A stretch of DNA of 64,000 bases from Acytostelium subglobosum LB1 (taxonomy: Eukaryota > Evosea > Eumycetozoa > Acytosteliales > Acytosteliaceae). The stretch covers positions 387,686-451,685 of the forward strand of contig NW_012236525.1 in NCBI RefSeq assembly GCF_000787575.1. The letters run 5' to 3'. Below, piece by piece: positions 21,395 to 32,622 of the stretch. The notes beneath the pieces were generated by a model. The model saw only the letters and a list, made by a program, of their open reading frames with translations, had not been told where the DNA came from and ran no database searches. A program made the translations under genes and the position numbers. Every line of letters starts with the position of its first letter. Position 1 is the first letter of the stretch.

Positions 21395-22762
21395 ATGACA
21401 TCACAACAGTTGAATATTATATTGAAGTCGTTCAGTGACTTGAGTGAGAAGTCGTTGCGACAGACTGTTGCACTGTTCAAACCACACGACGATGTCGCAG
21501 AGATAAACAAAGCGGAGCGAGGCGAGTTGGTGTCCAGTATGAAGTCATTGATCTGCGCCGAGACCTACTCATTCATGTTGGACAGCGCATTGGGCTTCAC
21601 AGATATCTTCTCCAAGCACTTCAACGTGCCCAACAACAAGGTGCTCGAGCAGCTGACCGCCACGGGCCTCGCTGCCAGTCTCGAGAAGCTGTCCAGCGAC
21701 AGTCTGCTCGCCGTCTTCAAGCTGCTCTCACTCGAGAGCGACGACGAGCCCACCGAGAACCTGCCTCGTCAAGAGAAGATGTCGAGAATCGAGGAGGAGT
21801 GCTTCCTGCAGGGTGTCAACAAGCTGCTCAGCAAGTTGGATCAGGATGTGTTGAAGAGCTACTGCAAGGATCTCAAGCTTACATTTGACGGCAACGACAA
21901 GGCCAAGAACGCAGAGGAACTGATGCGAGTGATGTTCAATCTCACTGACGACGAGCCTCCCGAGATCCCCATCGCCGGCCCACCTCTCCCCGCACAGGGC
22001 AAGACCAAGAAGGCGCCGGCGGCGCCCAAGAAGGCGACCACCAAGAAGGTGCCGGCAGTTGCAAAGAACAAGCCAGCGGCCACCACCACCACCACAAGAT
22101 CAGCAGCAGCAGCAGCAAAGCAGACAGAGATCGACGTTGACGATGACGAAGAGATTGTCTCCAGCACCACAAGAACAAGAAGGGCAGCAGCAGCAACTAC
22201 AACAACTAAGAACAACAATGGCAATGGAAAGAAGAGTGGTGAGGCGACGAGCAAGAGGGTCCGACTGCCTGTGCAAAAGTATGAGGACGAGACCGCCGCC
22301 GCTTCAGCAGGTGGCAACAAAAAGAGGAAACAGGTGGATAGCGATGTCGAAGAAGACGACAACGATGACAACAACGACGAAGAAGAAGAAGACTATGGAT
22401 ATAATGACAAACGAGCAAAGAGTGCCTCTACACAATCAACCATCACAAGTATGGGCGGCTACTATGATAAGGGCCGCTTTGTATCACCGCCGATCAGCAA
22501 GATCGTCCAGGGCGTGACGGCACTGGACCTGCATAACAACTACAACCTGGAGCCACTGCAGGAGTTCTGCAAGCTCAATGACATCCCGTGCGTATCCATG
22601 AAGAAGCAGCAGCTGACCAGAGTCATCGTTGCATTCCTGGATTACGGCGTGAAGCCCGAGCCCAAGAAGCCCAAGCTCACCAAGAAGCAGCGAATGGAGA
22701 TGTTGGCGCAGAAGAAGCTGGCAGCCAAGTCATCTGTCAACGATGAGAATGGCGACAATTGA
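21395..22762 (+). CDS. Nuclear low-complexity protein with helical ends
   Basis: Single exon, 455 aa from the ATG at 21395; the in-frame GTG 33 bases upstream is not used as a start. I do not recognise the family. Residues 1-185 are predicted helical (Leu-rich, acidic). Residues 190-345 are Lys/Ala/Thr-rich with acidic blocks and nuclear-localisation-like clusters (NKKRKQ). The C-terminal segment around GVTALDLHNNYNLEPLQEF and LTRVIVAFLDYGVKPEPKKP looks like a SAP-type or DEK-like helical unit, followed by a basic tail. A chromatin-associated role is inferred. A relationship to the 98-residue SAP-like protein nearby is not supported beyond fold type. Confidence 0.75.
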   Translation: MTSQQLNIILKSFSDLSEKSLRQTVALFKPHDDVAEINKAERGELVSSMKSLICAETYSFMLDSALGFTDIFSKHFNVPNNKVLEQLTATGLAASLEKLSSDSLLAVFKLLSLESDDEPTENLPRQEKMSRIEEECFLQGVNKLLSKLDQDVLKSYCKDLKLTFDGNDKAKNAEELMRVMFNLTDDEPPEIPIAGPPLPAQGKTKKAPAAPKKATTKKVPAVAKNKPAATTTTTRSAAAAAKQTEIDVDDDEEIVSSTTRTRRAAAATTTTKNNNGNGKKSGEATSKRVRLPVQKYEDETAAASAGGNKKRKQVDSDVEEDDNDDNNDEEEEDYGYNDKRAKSASTQSTITSMGGYYDKGRFVSPPISKIVQGVTALDLHNNYNLEPLQEFCKLNDIPCVSMKKQQLTRVIVAFLDYGVKPEPKKPKLTKKQRMEMLAQKKLAAKSSVNDENGDN

Positions 22763-22872
22763 ACGATCCCCCAAAGACCCAGGGATCGTTCATTGAGCAC
22801 TCCCCAAACCATAGAGTAAACAGATATAGGTCATGTACACATACTACACACTCCTCTCTCGCGAGTCTTTCT

Positions 22873-25800
22873 TTATTCTTGTGGCTGCTCTTGTAACAGA
22901 TACTCAATGTTGCGTTGGATGATGGCCTGTGTGACTGGCGGGCACTTGGCCTTGCCAATGCGCTCCAATTGAGTGATGGTCGCCGGATTCTTGTAGCCAA
23001 AGCGTCCAAAGCCTGGGAATCCAAAGCGGAACACCATGCTCATTGGATGAAGTGGATTGTCTGGCTGTGACACAAGGCTGGCCTTCCAATCTGAATAGTC
23101 CACTTGTTTGAGTGGTCTCATTGTAGAGATACCCGTACACAGATCATCCAAAGATACTGAAGTCTCATTGATGATATGGAACACCTTGATATTGCTGGCC
23201 ACGGCAGTATTGTAGTTTTCTGATTGGAGTGCCAATGAGACTATTGATGAACTGGCCCAGTTGACGGGCGACAGATTGAACATACCGCCACCACCTCCAA
23301 TCGTACTCTCGATGAGTGGATAGGCAGACATGTGTAGTATACCCTTGAGTAGTAGCCTAACAAAGTCATTGGGGTTGTCAACACCAGTGGCAGAATTGGC
23401 ATATACAGTGGCCGGTCTAAACATTAACACGGGTACACCTCTGACCTGCGCTTGTTTGACCAGTTGCTCAGCAATCAGTTTGGACTGATTATAACCGTTC
23501 ATCATGTCAAGGTTATCCAATGTTGGTGTGCTGGCCTCGGTGATCACTGAGGATCTGTCTGAGAATGTGCCAATGGTTGATACATGTGCCACACGGATGA
23601 TGTAGCTACCAGCGCAGGCCAGTCTAATAATCTCTTGTGTGCCAAGCACATTGGTGGCCTTCATGTTTGGATATGGGATGACCATGTTGACAACTGCACC
23701 ATTATGTAGAATTAGATTGACTTGGTTGGCCAGCTGAGTGAATGCATCAATGGACAGTCCGAACAGTGGTTGATCCAGACATCCAAGGACTGGTATGATT
23801 CGACTTGCCTGCTGCTCGGTCAAGCTCAGTTTGTACTTGTTGAGTAGATTGATCAGTCTATCCTTGGCCTCCTCCATGCTGGAGGTACCTCGAACGAGAC
23901 AATGGACCTTGTCAACACCTTGTTGTGAGAGCAACTCATACAGAAGGAATGATCCCAGGTATCCTGAAGCTCCAGTCAAGAACACATTGTTGCCAGTGGT
24001 TCCATTCAAAGGTGCTAAACTCTTTCCATTGATCTGTATAGTGTCATCCAACATCATCTCCTTGGTCCAATCAATGAATGATGTTTGAACATCCACCTCT
24101 CCCATATTCTCCTTTGCCATCTTGGCCAAAGTCTCCAAGTTATTGTTGTTGTTAAGTATAAATGCTGGCGAAACAGTGATGTTTGCTTTCTCTGTTGTTC
24201 ATGATTGGACGATGTGTAAGTAACTTGTTTGATTGATTGGATGGCTCGATGGCTGGGGAATGTTGACATTGCTTACCCTTTAGCAAGTTTGATAATCTGA
24301 TGGCACCAAGTGAGTCACCTCCAATGTTGGTGAAGGTCAGCTTGGACATATCAATGTCACTGGCTTGTTGCGAGTCAACTCCAAGGATCTGTCTGAGGTA
24401 GGTCTCCACCAGTCCTCCATTGTTTGAATCATCACGTAGTCCAACTTGAATGGAATCAATAGTGTCATACATTGTATTAATTCTCTCCTTGTAGAATTGA
24501 TACAAATGATTCCTACTATACTTTCCAGATCCAGTCAACAAGTGATTGTCCACAGTCCACACAGTATTGTCAATGGCAATAATCTTTGGTATCTCATAGT
24601 TGGCCAACTATAACATGATTGAGTGAGTGAGTGAGTATAGTGAGCGAGTGAGGTATGGACGTTGACTGACTTACCTTGATCTCAGTTGCTATCCTTTGGA
24701 TCTCCTTCATTACGATGTTCTTGAGTGGCAGACAATTGTCTTTGTCTTGGATCGTCGACTCATTGGTGATACCATGTTGCTCGAGGACACTCTTGCGTGG
24801 CATTACAACGGCCACAAGGAACGTCTTCAATGTGTTGCCATAGATGAACATCTGCTCGATTAGGTCACTGCCCAGGAAGTGGTTTTCCAGAGGCTCTGGT
24901 GCGACAAACTCTCCATTGCTTAGTTTGAAAGCATTCTTCTTTCGATCGATGATCTTGATCTTGCGTGGACCCAGTTGCTCGACAATATCGCCTGTCTTGA
25001 ACCATCCATCCTCTGTCCTCGAGTCATTGGTAAGCTGATCATTGCGGTAGTATCCTGAGCTCATTGTTGCCGACTTGACCACAAGCTCACCCCTGGGGTT
25101 GGGCTTGTCTTCTGGCGAGTATCCAAACTCTGGCACTGGCTCCAAACGGAATTGGATGTCCTCTGCAACGTATCCATCTACAAATATTCCAATGGCCTCG
25201 CTCAGACCATAAGAGTTGGCTATTCCAGTCTTTGGCCAACATCTCCTCATGAAGTTCATGACATCCTCGGATGTGGGCGCACCTCCAGTGACAATTGAGC
25301 TTACACGATTGCCCAACACTTGTGAGAACTGCTTGACAACCTTCTCCTCACAGTACTCTCTACTGCTCAGTGGGTGTGACTTGGTGAACTGCTCCAACTC
25401 ACTCTGGTATTGAGAGTAGATTAGGTTCCACATGCGTGGCACTGCCCAGAAGATGTGTGGTCGCAGCTCCTTGAGGTCGTCGAATAATGACTCCATACTG
25501 CCTGAGAATATACCAATCTTTGCACCATGATACAGCATCTTGTAATCAAATCTGCGCTGTGAATGTGACAGTGTGGCGAAACTGAGTGATGTGCCTGGAT
25601 ACTCGATGAATGACTTTGTGATCGACTGATTGAACTCTGAGTCCTTGATGATCACTCCCTTTGGAAGTCCTGTACTTCCACTCGTGTAGGCTGATCAAAG
25701 TGAGTGAAAGTGTGAGTGAGGGTTAGGGCTGGAATCATCCCATGACGATCCAATCTATCAATCAAACATACTTAGACTGAATATCTCGTAGGATTGAATT

Positions 25801-27096
25801 GGATTGTGATGTACATCCTTGACCTTGTATCCACCAGTGATCATCTCTGACAGGCGACGGAAGGTCACATTGTTTGGTATTCTTGATATGACATCCTGGT
25901 CCAGAGTATCCTCCATCTGAACGATCAACTTGATACCCTCATACTCCTTTGCAACCAATATATCCACAAGCAATGGTAATACACTATTTGATATAAACAT
26001 ACATGATGTCTCAGAGTTGGACAATGTCTCCACCAATGTATCATGATCTAATAGGGCCAAGTTAGGAATGATTGATTGAGTAGGTGAGAGAACATGATAT
26101 TATGGTACTCACTAACTTGATGATGAATTGGCACAACTGGCATGCCATACCAGAGACAGGCGAGATCAGCACAATACCATTCATAACAGTTATTGGCGCA
26201 TATTCCAACGAACGACCTCTAATTGATTGATTGATTGAGTGATGGTAAGTAAAACAAGTTATTGGAAGTATCCAAGTGATAACTTACCGATGGTATCAAA
26301 CTGACTAATGACCTGCCCAACATCTCAGTCTCCTCTTGGAATAGCTCATATGTCATCCAGACAAACTCTGCAAGTCCGTATGGATGCTCCTTTGAAATAG
26401 GGACCTTCCTCCTTGTTCCAATACAATGTCTATCCTTATGATCTCTAAATGAGTTCCTAAGTGAATGATAAGTTGTCTCTCCAACATTGGACAATGCCAT
26501 CGCCAGTTGTGACTCTAGAGAGTTTGGTCCAAAGTTAGTTAGTATGAATGTTTGGATGGATGTGATTGGAATGATTCCATTCAATTTGATTGATTTGGAT
26601 GATGATCGTACTTGTCTCAAGAGTGAATCTATGTGGTAGGGGAGCAGTGTCGGCATGATGATAACCAAGTGCCTTTTCATGTTTACGGATCAATGCCAAT
26701 CTTGCCTCTTCAATGGCCTTGTCATCTTGATCGACATTGTTGGATTCCAATGATGATGTTGATGATCTATCTGGAGTCTTGTTGGACAATGATTCATTGT
26801 ATTTTGTATAATACTTCTGATCTTTTTGCCAACACTTCTTGCAAAGACTCATTTCACGACATTCTGAACAAACATATCTCTCCTGTCCCAATTGCATCTG
26901 GCTTGTACAGCCAATACAAAAATATGTGGCCACTACATTATTGGATGCTGTTCATTCATTCATTCATTCATTACAGTGAGTAAGTTAATTTGGACAACAA
27001 AGTCAATCAATCAAACATACAATCCGACTTTTCCTCTTTGAGTACATGTTTCAAAGCGGACATCCTTGATTTGATTGAGTCCAATAATCCTGTCAT
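22873..27096 (-). CDS. Carboxylic-acid-reductase-like enzyme with N-terminal zinc finger
   Basis: Eight exons: 27096-27021, 26932-26612, 26514-26288, 26218-26113, 26047-25772, 25690-24675, 24607-24277 and 24185-22873, in frame to 1221 aa. Order of parts: a ZZ-like zinc finger (about residues 31-62, CIGC...CSEC...CKKC); an ANL adenylation domain (about 170-680) with P-loop TSGSTGLPKG, GYYRND, GWFKTGDI and KLSNGEFV; a carrier domain with phosphopantetheine site GGDSL (Ser near 773); and a thioester reductase with LTGASGYLG and YNQSK (Tyr/Lys catalytic pair). This is the layout of carboxylic acid reductases, which make aldehydes from acids using ATP and NADPH; the block GELVVKSATMSSGYYRND resembles bacterial CAR. 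All key residues seem intact. The acid substrate is unknown. No pathway cluster surrounds it. Confidence 0.88.
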
Positions 27097-27536
27097 CTCT
27101 CTATTATTATTATTATTATTCTATTTAATATGTATATAACTATTAATTTACTTTATGATGTATCGTTTGTATGAATGAATGAAGGTATGAATGTAATTAA
27201 TGTCAAACCGTTGATCGAGACACTGAATCGACAAAAATAGTTTGATGAGAGATATCTCAAAATGGTCTAATTTTCATCGAAGTCAATGAGTTGGAAGAGT
27301 GTGATTGTTGGTGCAAGGTGGTATTGTTTGTGTGGTTCATTCCGTGTTCTTTCATTGTGATTGGTCATTAACAAGATCAGAATGACAACATACCCCAGGG
27401 CACGTTAATGAATGAGTTGTCAATCGATGCAGACTCGACTCTGGTCTGGTCGATATTATGATATTATTTTTGGTTTAGGCTGAATAGCTTATATCTAACT
27501 CCTCTACAATTTATTTAATGGGGCGGACCTGTTGGT
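27097..27536. other. Promoter of the reductase gene and 3' flank of L14
   Basis: A 440-bp AT-rich spacer. The reductase 5' flank carries an ATT run (27100-27120). No coding sequence or structural RNA was recognised. Confidence 0.5.
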
Positions 27537-28434
27537 TTACTTTCTCTTGTTGGCAACCTGCTTCTTGGTGCGGGCAACGTTGGCAGCCTTAACCATCTTT
27601 CTAACCTCGAGAGCAACCTTGTGGTTGACCTATATTATAGTTTGATTTGATTGATTGATTGATTGATGATGTTAACAATTGTTCGATATTCATTCATTCA
27701 TTAATGATCGTGCGAGTTGTGATGTTGCTGAGGTTGTTGATGGATTCCTGTCAAACTCAAAGTTGATCATGTTCGCGATAAGTTCGTTCCCAAACACAAA
27801 TCTGTACTAAATGTACTCGAGTAGTCTGTCGCTATTCAATCGAAATCAATCCGTATTGGTGTGCTGTCGCTGTATGTATCAACCGAACCTGCTGCTGCTG
27901 CTGTTGTTTGAATGATTGTGTATGTAATGTATATCGATACTTACGACCTTCTTGGCGATGCGAGCCTTGAAACGCTCGAAATCGGTGGAGGCAGCCTTCT
28001 TCTCATGAGCAGCGACGGCCTTGACAAGACGGAGTCCGCTGATCTTGGTGTCGAGATCGGCAGCCTTGATAGCCTTGTTGAGGGTACCAGTGCGAGCACC
28101 TCTCAAGATGTTGAGCTTCAACTTGGACAGAGAGATCCACTTCAAGTTGATGACGTGACGTGGGACACCGGTGGATGGACCGTGAACCAAGACCTATAGT
28201 TGTTGAATGATCGATGATTAGCTAATCTGTGTTTCTGTCGATGATGCTGATGCTGATGCCTGCAGTTGGATGATAGATTGATTGATTGATCGCGGATAGA
28301 GAGAGAGATAGATGACGTACTCTGTTTTGATCGAGGACATCGAGGATGATGGCAGTCTTGTTTCTGAAGGCGCCAAAGTTGATGAAGACGACGCGTCCAA
28401 TCTCAACGAACAAAGTGTACTTGCTAACCAACAT
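27537..28434 (-). CDS. rpl14: 60S ribosomal protein L14
   Basis: Three exons, 28434-28321, 28193-27945 and 27629-27537, in frame to 151 aa. eL14 is a component of the cytosolic large ribosomal subunit. The start [19 protein letters not shown] and the segment [21 protein letters not shown] are characteristic, and the protein ends in a basic tail ([12 protein letters not shown]). C-ending codon bias is strong, as for other highly expressed genes here. The second intron is long for this window (315 bp). Because ribosomal-protein introns often carry snoRNAs I inspected it, but saw no convincing C/D or H/ACA boxes. Confidence 0.96.
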
Positions 28435-28732
28435 TATTGGATTGTATAGGATTCGGTATTAGGTATGAGCTGATAACGAGTAAGCTTGGCGATACATCTA
28501 ACTCAAAGACGAGGTTAGGTGGTCCCTCGCGCACCCATCTTCGCAAACACTCTCATTTCCATAAAACATGAAAAAATTCAAATTTAATTAATATCCAATA
28601 GAGTAACGTTATCAAATCAGAGTTCCAGATTGAGCGATCTTCATTTACCCCACTCCATCATTCACAATGTCAAAGGGATGGTCCCTCATTCAAACTTGTT
28701 GTTGAACTTAATAATAACTCATGTAATAAGTT

Positions 28733-30652
28733 ATGGCAATGACAGGAGCAAGAGTTACACATAATGGTGCCAACAATAATAATAAACCAAGTGTTGGCAA
28801 TAGAGGCAGCATCATTGGTAACCCTGCAGGAAGATCACATGGTACATCAGGGTCATCAGGGTCATCAGGATCATCATCATCAACAAACAAGACTGGTAAT
28901 AGGAGTGGTAGGAATAGGGATGATGATACAAAGTCATTCATCACATCTTGGTTGTTGAACATTGCATCATCAAACTTTGTATTGGACACTCTGTTGGTAG
29001 TTGTCATGCTCGTACATCTCTCAATGTGTCCCTACACCAAAGTAGAAGAGAGCTTCAATCTACAAGCCATGCATGACATACTATACCATCAGACTGATCT
29101 TGACAATGTATGTACCCTGCCCTGCCCTTGCCCTCACTCACATCTCACTAACAATCAAACAATCAAACATAGTATGATCACCTTGAGTTCCCTGGAGTTA
29201 TTCCTCGTAGCTTCATTGGCGCATTGTTGGTGTCGACGTTGTCGTATCCATTCGTTTGGTTGTCACAGTATTATATGCTTTGGAATAAGTTGGCTAGTCA
29301 GTATGTGGTGAGGGCTGTGCTGGGACTGCTTGGCATCGCTTCGTTGTCATTCATGCGCAGATCAATCGCTCGTCAATTCGGTAGAGACACTGCTGTCGTC
29401 TTCACACTGGTCTTGCTGTCACAGTTTCATCTGCTCTTCTATCTCTCGCGTCCACTGCCCAACATCTTTGCATTGGCATTGGTCACTCTGGCCTATGGCT
29501 GTTGGCTGCGCGACAAATACTCTTCAATGGTGGCCCTGTTGACCGTCAGCATCTTTGTATTCAGGAGCGAGGTGTTGGTGCTGGCGGGTCCAGTCGTCCT
29601 GGCGCTGCTCGTTACCAGACGACTGTCATTCCTGCGCTTCGTACTCATTGGAGCGATCACGGCCGCATTGGCCATTGGCGTCAGCGTGCTGGTCGACTCA
29701 TACTTCTGGCGACGAACACTCTATCCCGAGATGGAGGTGTTCTTGTTCAACACGGTGGAGAATCGCAGTCATGAATGGGGCACGATGCCATGGCACTGGT
29801 ACTTTAGCTCAGCACTTCCTCGTGCGCTACTCCTTTGGTTCCCCGTTGGATTGATTGCGCCCGTAATCGTTGAGCGTCGTCGTCTCACACCATTCATACT
29901 TCCAACACTTCTCTTCATCATCCTCTACTCCTTCCTCCCTCACAAAGAGCTTCGATTTATCATCTATGTCTTGCCCATCCTATCCATGTCAGCATCAGTA
30001 CTCATTGCCAAAGTGTAAGTTATTCAGTTCATCATCCATGATGGGGATAGTTCCACTCACTCACTCATTCACTCACTCAATCAATCAATCATTCCCGATC
30101 ACTTTAGGTTCCGACAACTTGGAAAGGGAACAATGTACAAGTTGATGGCATTGGGCTTCGTGGCGGCAATTGTGGCCAATGCAACGATATCAGCAGGCTT
30201 CTTGTATGTGTCCTCGTTGAACTATCCAGGTGGACATGCATTCACCCGACTTCATCAGGTTGAATCGGGTCGTTTAGATCAACCACTCAATGTACATATC
30301 GATAACCTTGCAGCCATAACAGGTGTAAGCAGATTTGGTCAACTATCATCAAAATGGACGTAAGTATCCCAACATCCATCATCAATCATCCTCTCCATAA
30401 TCCATTACCTAACTTTGTTTGTTTGGAACTTATTGTAGATACTCAAAGAAAGAAAGAGATGTTGAATATTTGGACTATGACTTATTGATCGCACCGAATA
30501 GAACAGCATCAGAAGATGGTCTTGGCTTTAATACAAAGGATAGTGTTTCGGGCTTTGTCAAGCTCCAACGAACATCATCTCCACCCTACATTCAAGTGAT
30601 CCAGGAGGAACAACTATTCATTCTTAGCAAAAAACCACAACAAGTAAACTAG
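28733..30652 (+). CDS. alg12: ALG12, dolichyl-P-mannose alpha-1,6-mannosyltransferase
   Basis: Four exons, 28733-29107, 29173-30014, 30108-30359 and 30439-30652, in frame to 560 aa. It adds the eighth mannose to the lipid-linked N-glycan precursor in the ER lumen. The GT22 signature is present: [14 protein letters not shown] near residue 97 and [11 protein letters not shown] (HKE motif) near 400, among roughly ten hydrophobic segments. [14 protein letters not shown] is a conserved luminal loop. The first 70 residues are Asn/Gly/Ser-rich and poorly conserved. Mannose is donated by dolichyl-phosphate-mannose. ALG9 and PIG-B belong to the same family, but the motif set fits ALG12 best. Confidence 0.9.
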
Positions 30653-31273
30653 TGATCAATCACTTTACTTCATTTCTATTCACCTCACTACATCAAATAC
30701 ATAATAGGCAATACCTGTTAGATGAGTGATGATCATCACTCTCTCAATTACCCTTCATCACCTCACTCACTCTCTTGTCCATCAAGTCAACAAACACACA
30801 CACTTCCCAAGCTAACCAAACCACGCTCACTCATTCATTCAAACATTCAATCACACTCACTCATTAACAAACAAACAAGAATGAGTGATTGACCAAAGGG
30901 ATGCGTATGATTAGGGATGCGCATTTCCATTTGCCCCTAACTGGCAATACAACAACAACAATAACAACAGCCAACAGCCAACAGTATAAACAAACACTAT
31001 ATACTTCCTGTCATATTTAGAAGGAATCGTCTATCCTCCCTTGTGTGTTTGGCCAACACTAAACAGGTAGGCGTACTACACATCTATAATGCATTTGTTT
31101 GTTAATATATGCTCTGGACGGAACTGAACTGAACTGAACTGGATTGGGAATGGACTGTTCACCTTCAATCTGTCCATCAATCAATCAATCCATCTCAACC
31201 AATCAATTAATCAATCAATCAATCAAAAATAATTATATATATTATATAGTTTACTAAATTATTATTATTTAGA
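30653..31273. other. Gene-free spacer with short tandem repeats
   Basis: A 621-bp spacer rich in CACT/CATT runs, AAC repeats (30950-30985), a GAACT triplet repeat (31121-31140) and an ATCA run (31175-31225). No coding sequence seen; it should hold the promoter of the receptor-like gene. Confidence 0.5.
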
Positions 31274-32622
31274 ATGATGAAGTTGGCATTATTAACAACA
31301 ACATTGTTGTTGGTATCAGTTATAAGTGGAGAGATATTATCTGGACAATTACAGACTAATGATAATTGGTACCTATTGGACAAGTTTTGTTTGACTGAAG
31401 AAGACTCAACATTCATCGTCAATGTTGATTTCTCAAAGACACCAAATGCCAGTCTACTCCTCTACTCTGACCTCTCCACCAACTGGGGCACAATCGAGAG
31501 TTATCCATACTCATCATGTTACACAAGAGTAAGAGAGTTGACCAAGTTACCTTGTTATAACAATGTTGAGACTAATGTACCATTCAATTCAATTAGTTGA
31601 GGTCAGTTAGTACAACTATAAATATAAATACACCAGAGTTGATGGGAAAGTCATTGGACGTTGGCCAGAAACGTGATAGATGGTGGTATCTTGTCTTTGC
31701 CAACTGTGGATCAAATGATGGCAGTGACTTTATAATTGATATCCCATCATACTCGATTATAATGAAGAATGGAGGTGATTCGTTCAACTCTATCATCTCG
31801 GCAGACCAGCAGAACATCCCTCACGCACAGATATTCTTTATTATCTTCTTCTTCATCCTTTTGGTCGTTACTATGATCAATATTGTATTCCTTGTACAAC
31901 GTAACTTGGAGTCAAAGGTGATGAAGTTGTTCTCTGTAGTGCTCCTGTTCAAGATCCTGGCCCTATTCGTTTGCCTCACCTATTGGGCATACTTCTTCCA
32001 TCAAGGCTATGGTATGGATGCTATCAACTTGGCTGGTAACACCATTGACCTCGTATCAAGATCATTCTTCATTCTCTTGCTCCTCCTGGTTGCACAAGGA
32101 TGGACCATCTCTCCATACTATGGTGGAATGGGTACTAAAGTGATTGCCGCTGGAGTATTCTTTGTCATCCTCATCCTCTCAATCTGCATCTACCTGATCC
32201 CCAACGTCACCACCATGCCAACAAGAATGTACATATTCTTCTACGATACCATCCCTGGTTACGCACTAATGGCCTTCTTCCTGGCCATCATGATCTACTT
32301 CATGGTCCTGTCACGCTCCACCTACATCAAGCAAGTTGATCACATCAAGAAGAAGTTCTTCCTGTTCTTTGGCGTGACTTTCACATTCTGGTTCCTTATG
32401 CTACCAATCAGCGTTGCCTTGTCTCACTTCTTGGAGACTTGGGTTCGCCAAAAGACCGTTGTAATCTTCAACCTCTGTGTTGACAGCATCTTCTTCCTGA
32501 TCATCACGGTCTTGTTCCGCGCCTCAAAGACCAACCCATACGTCCACATCCTCAACCTCGATCAACAAGAGAAGGGTGTCCGTCTTGATGACAAGGGATA
32601 CCAAGGTGAGGCCTCAGCCTAA
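31274..32622 (+). CDS. GOST-family seven-helix membrane protein (GPR180/TMEM145-like)
   Basis: Two reading frames, 31274-31576 and 31597-32622, form 442 aa if the intervening 20 bases are an intron. A signal peptide (residues 1-19) precedes a luminal/extracellular domain with Cys and N-glycosylation sites (NAS). Then come seven hydrophobic helices: the first near IFFIIFFFILLVVTMINIVF, then VAQGWTISP at helix 4 and a helix 6 with FFLFFGVTFTFWFL. This is the GpcrRhopsn4 pattern of GPR180, TMEM145 and related proteins, thought to act in Golgi/secretory trafficking rather than as classical G-protein receptors. Without the 20-nt intron the frame is broken between the luminal domain and the helices. 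Confidence 0.78.
31577..31596 (+). other. Possible 20-nt intron (or frame break) in the GOST gene
   Basis: GTACCATTCAATTCAATTAG starts GT, ends AG and resembles the 3' half of other introns here (CAAT-rich, then TAG). Its removal restores one open frame at exactly the point where the upstream frame ends (stop at 31598-31600) and the downstream frame opens (stop at 31594-31596). A collapsed repeat in the assembly or a one-base error are alternatives. Confidence 0.45.

Noticed and set aside
27630-27944. Long intron in the L14 gene as a snoRNA host
   Set aside because: I found no paired C/D boxes or H/ACA layout on the sense strand. A covariance search for snoRNAs would decide.
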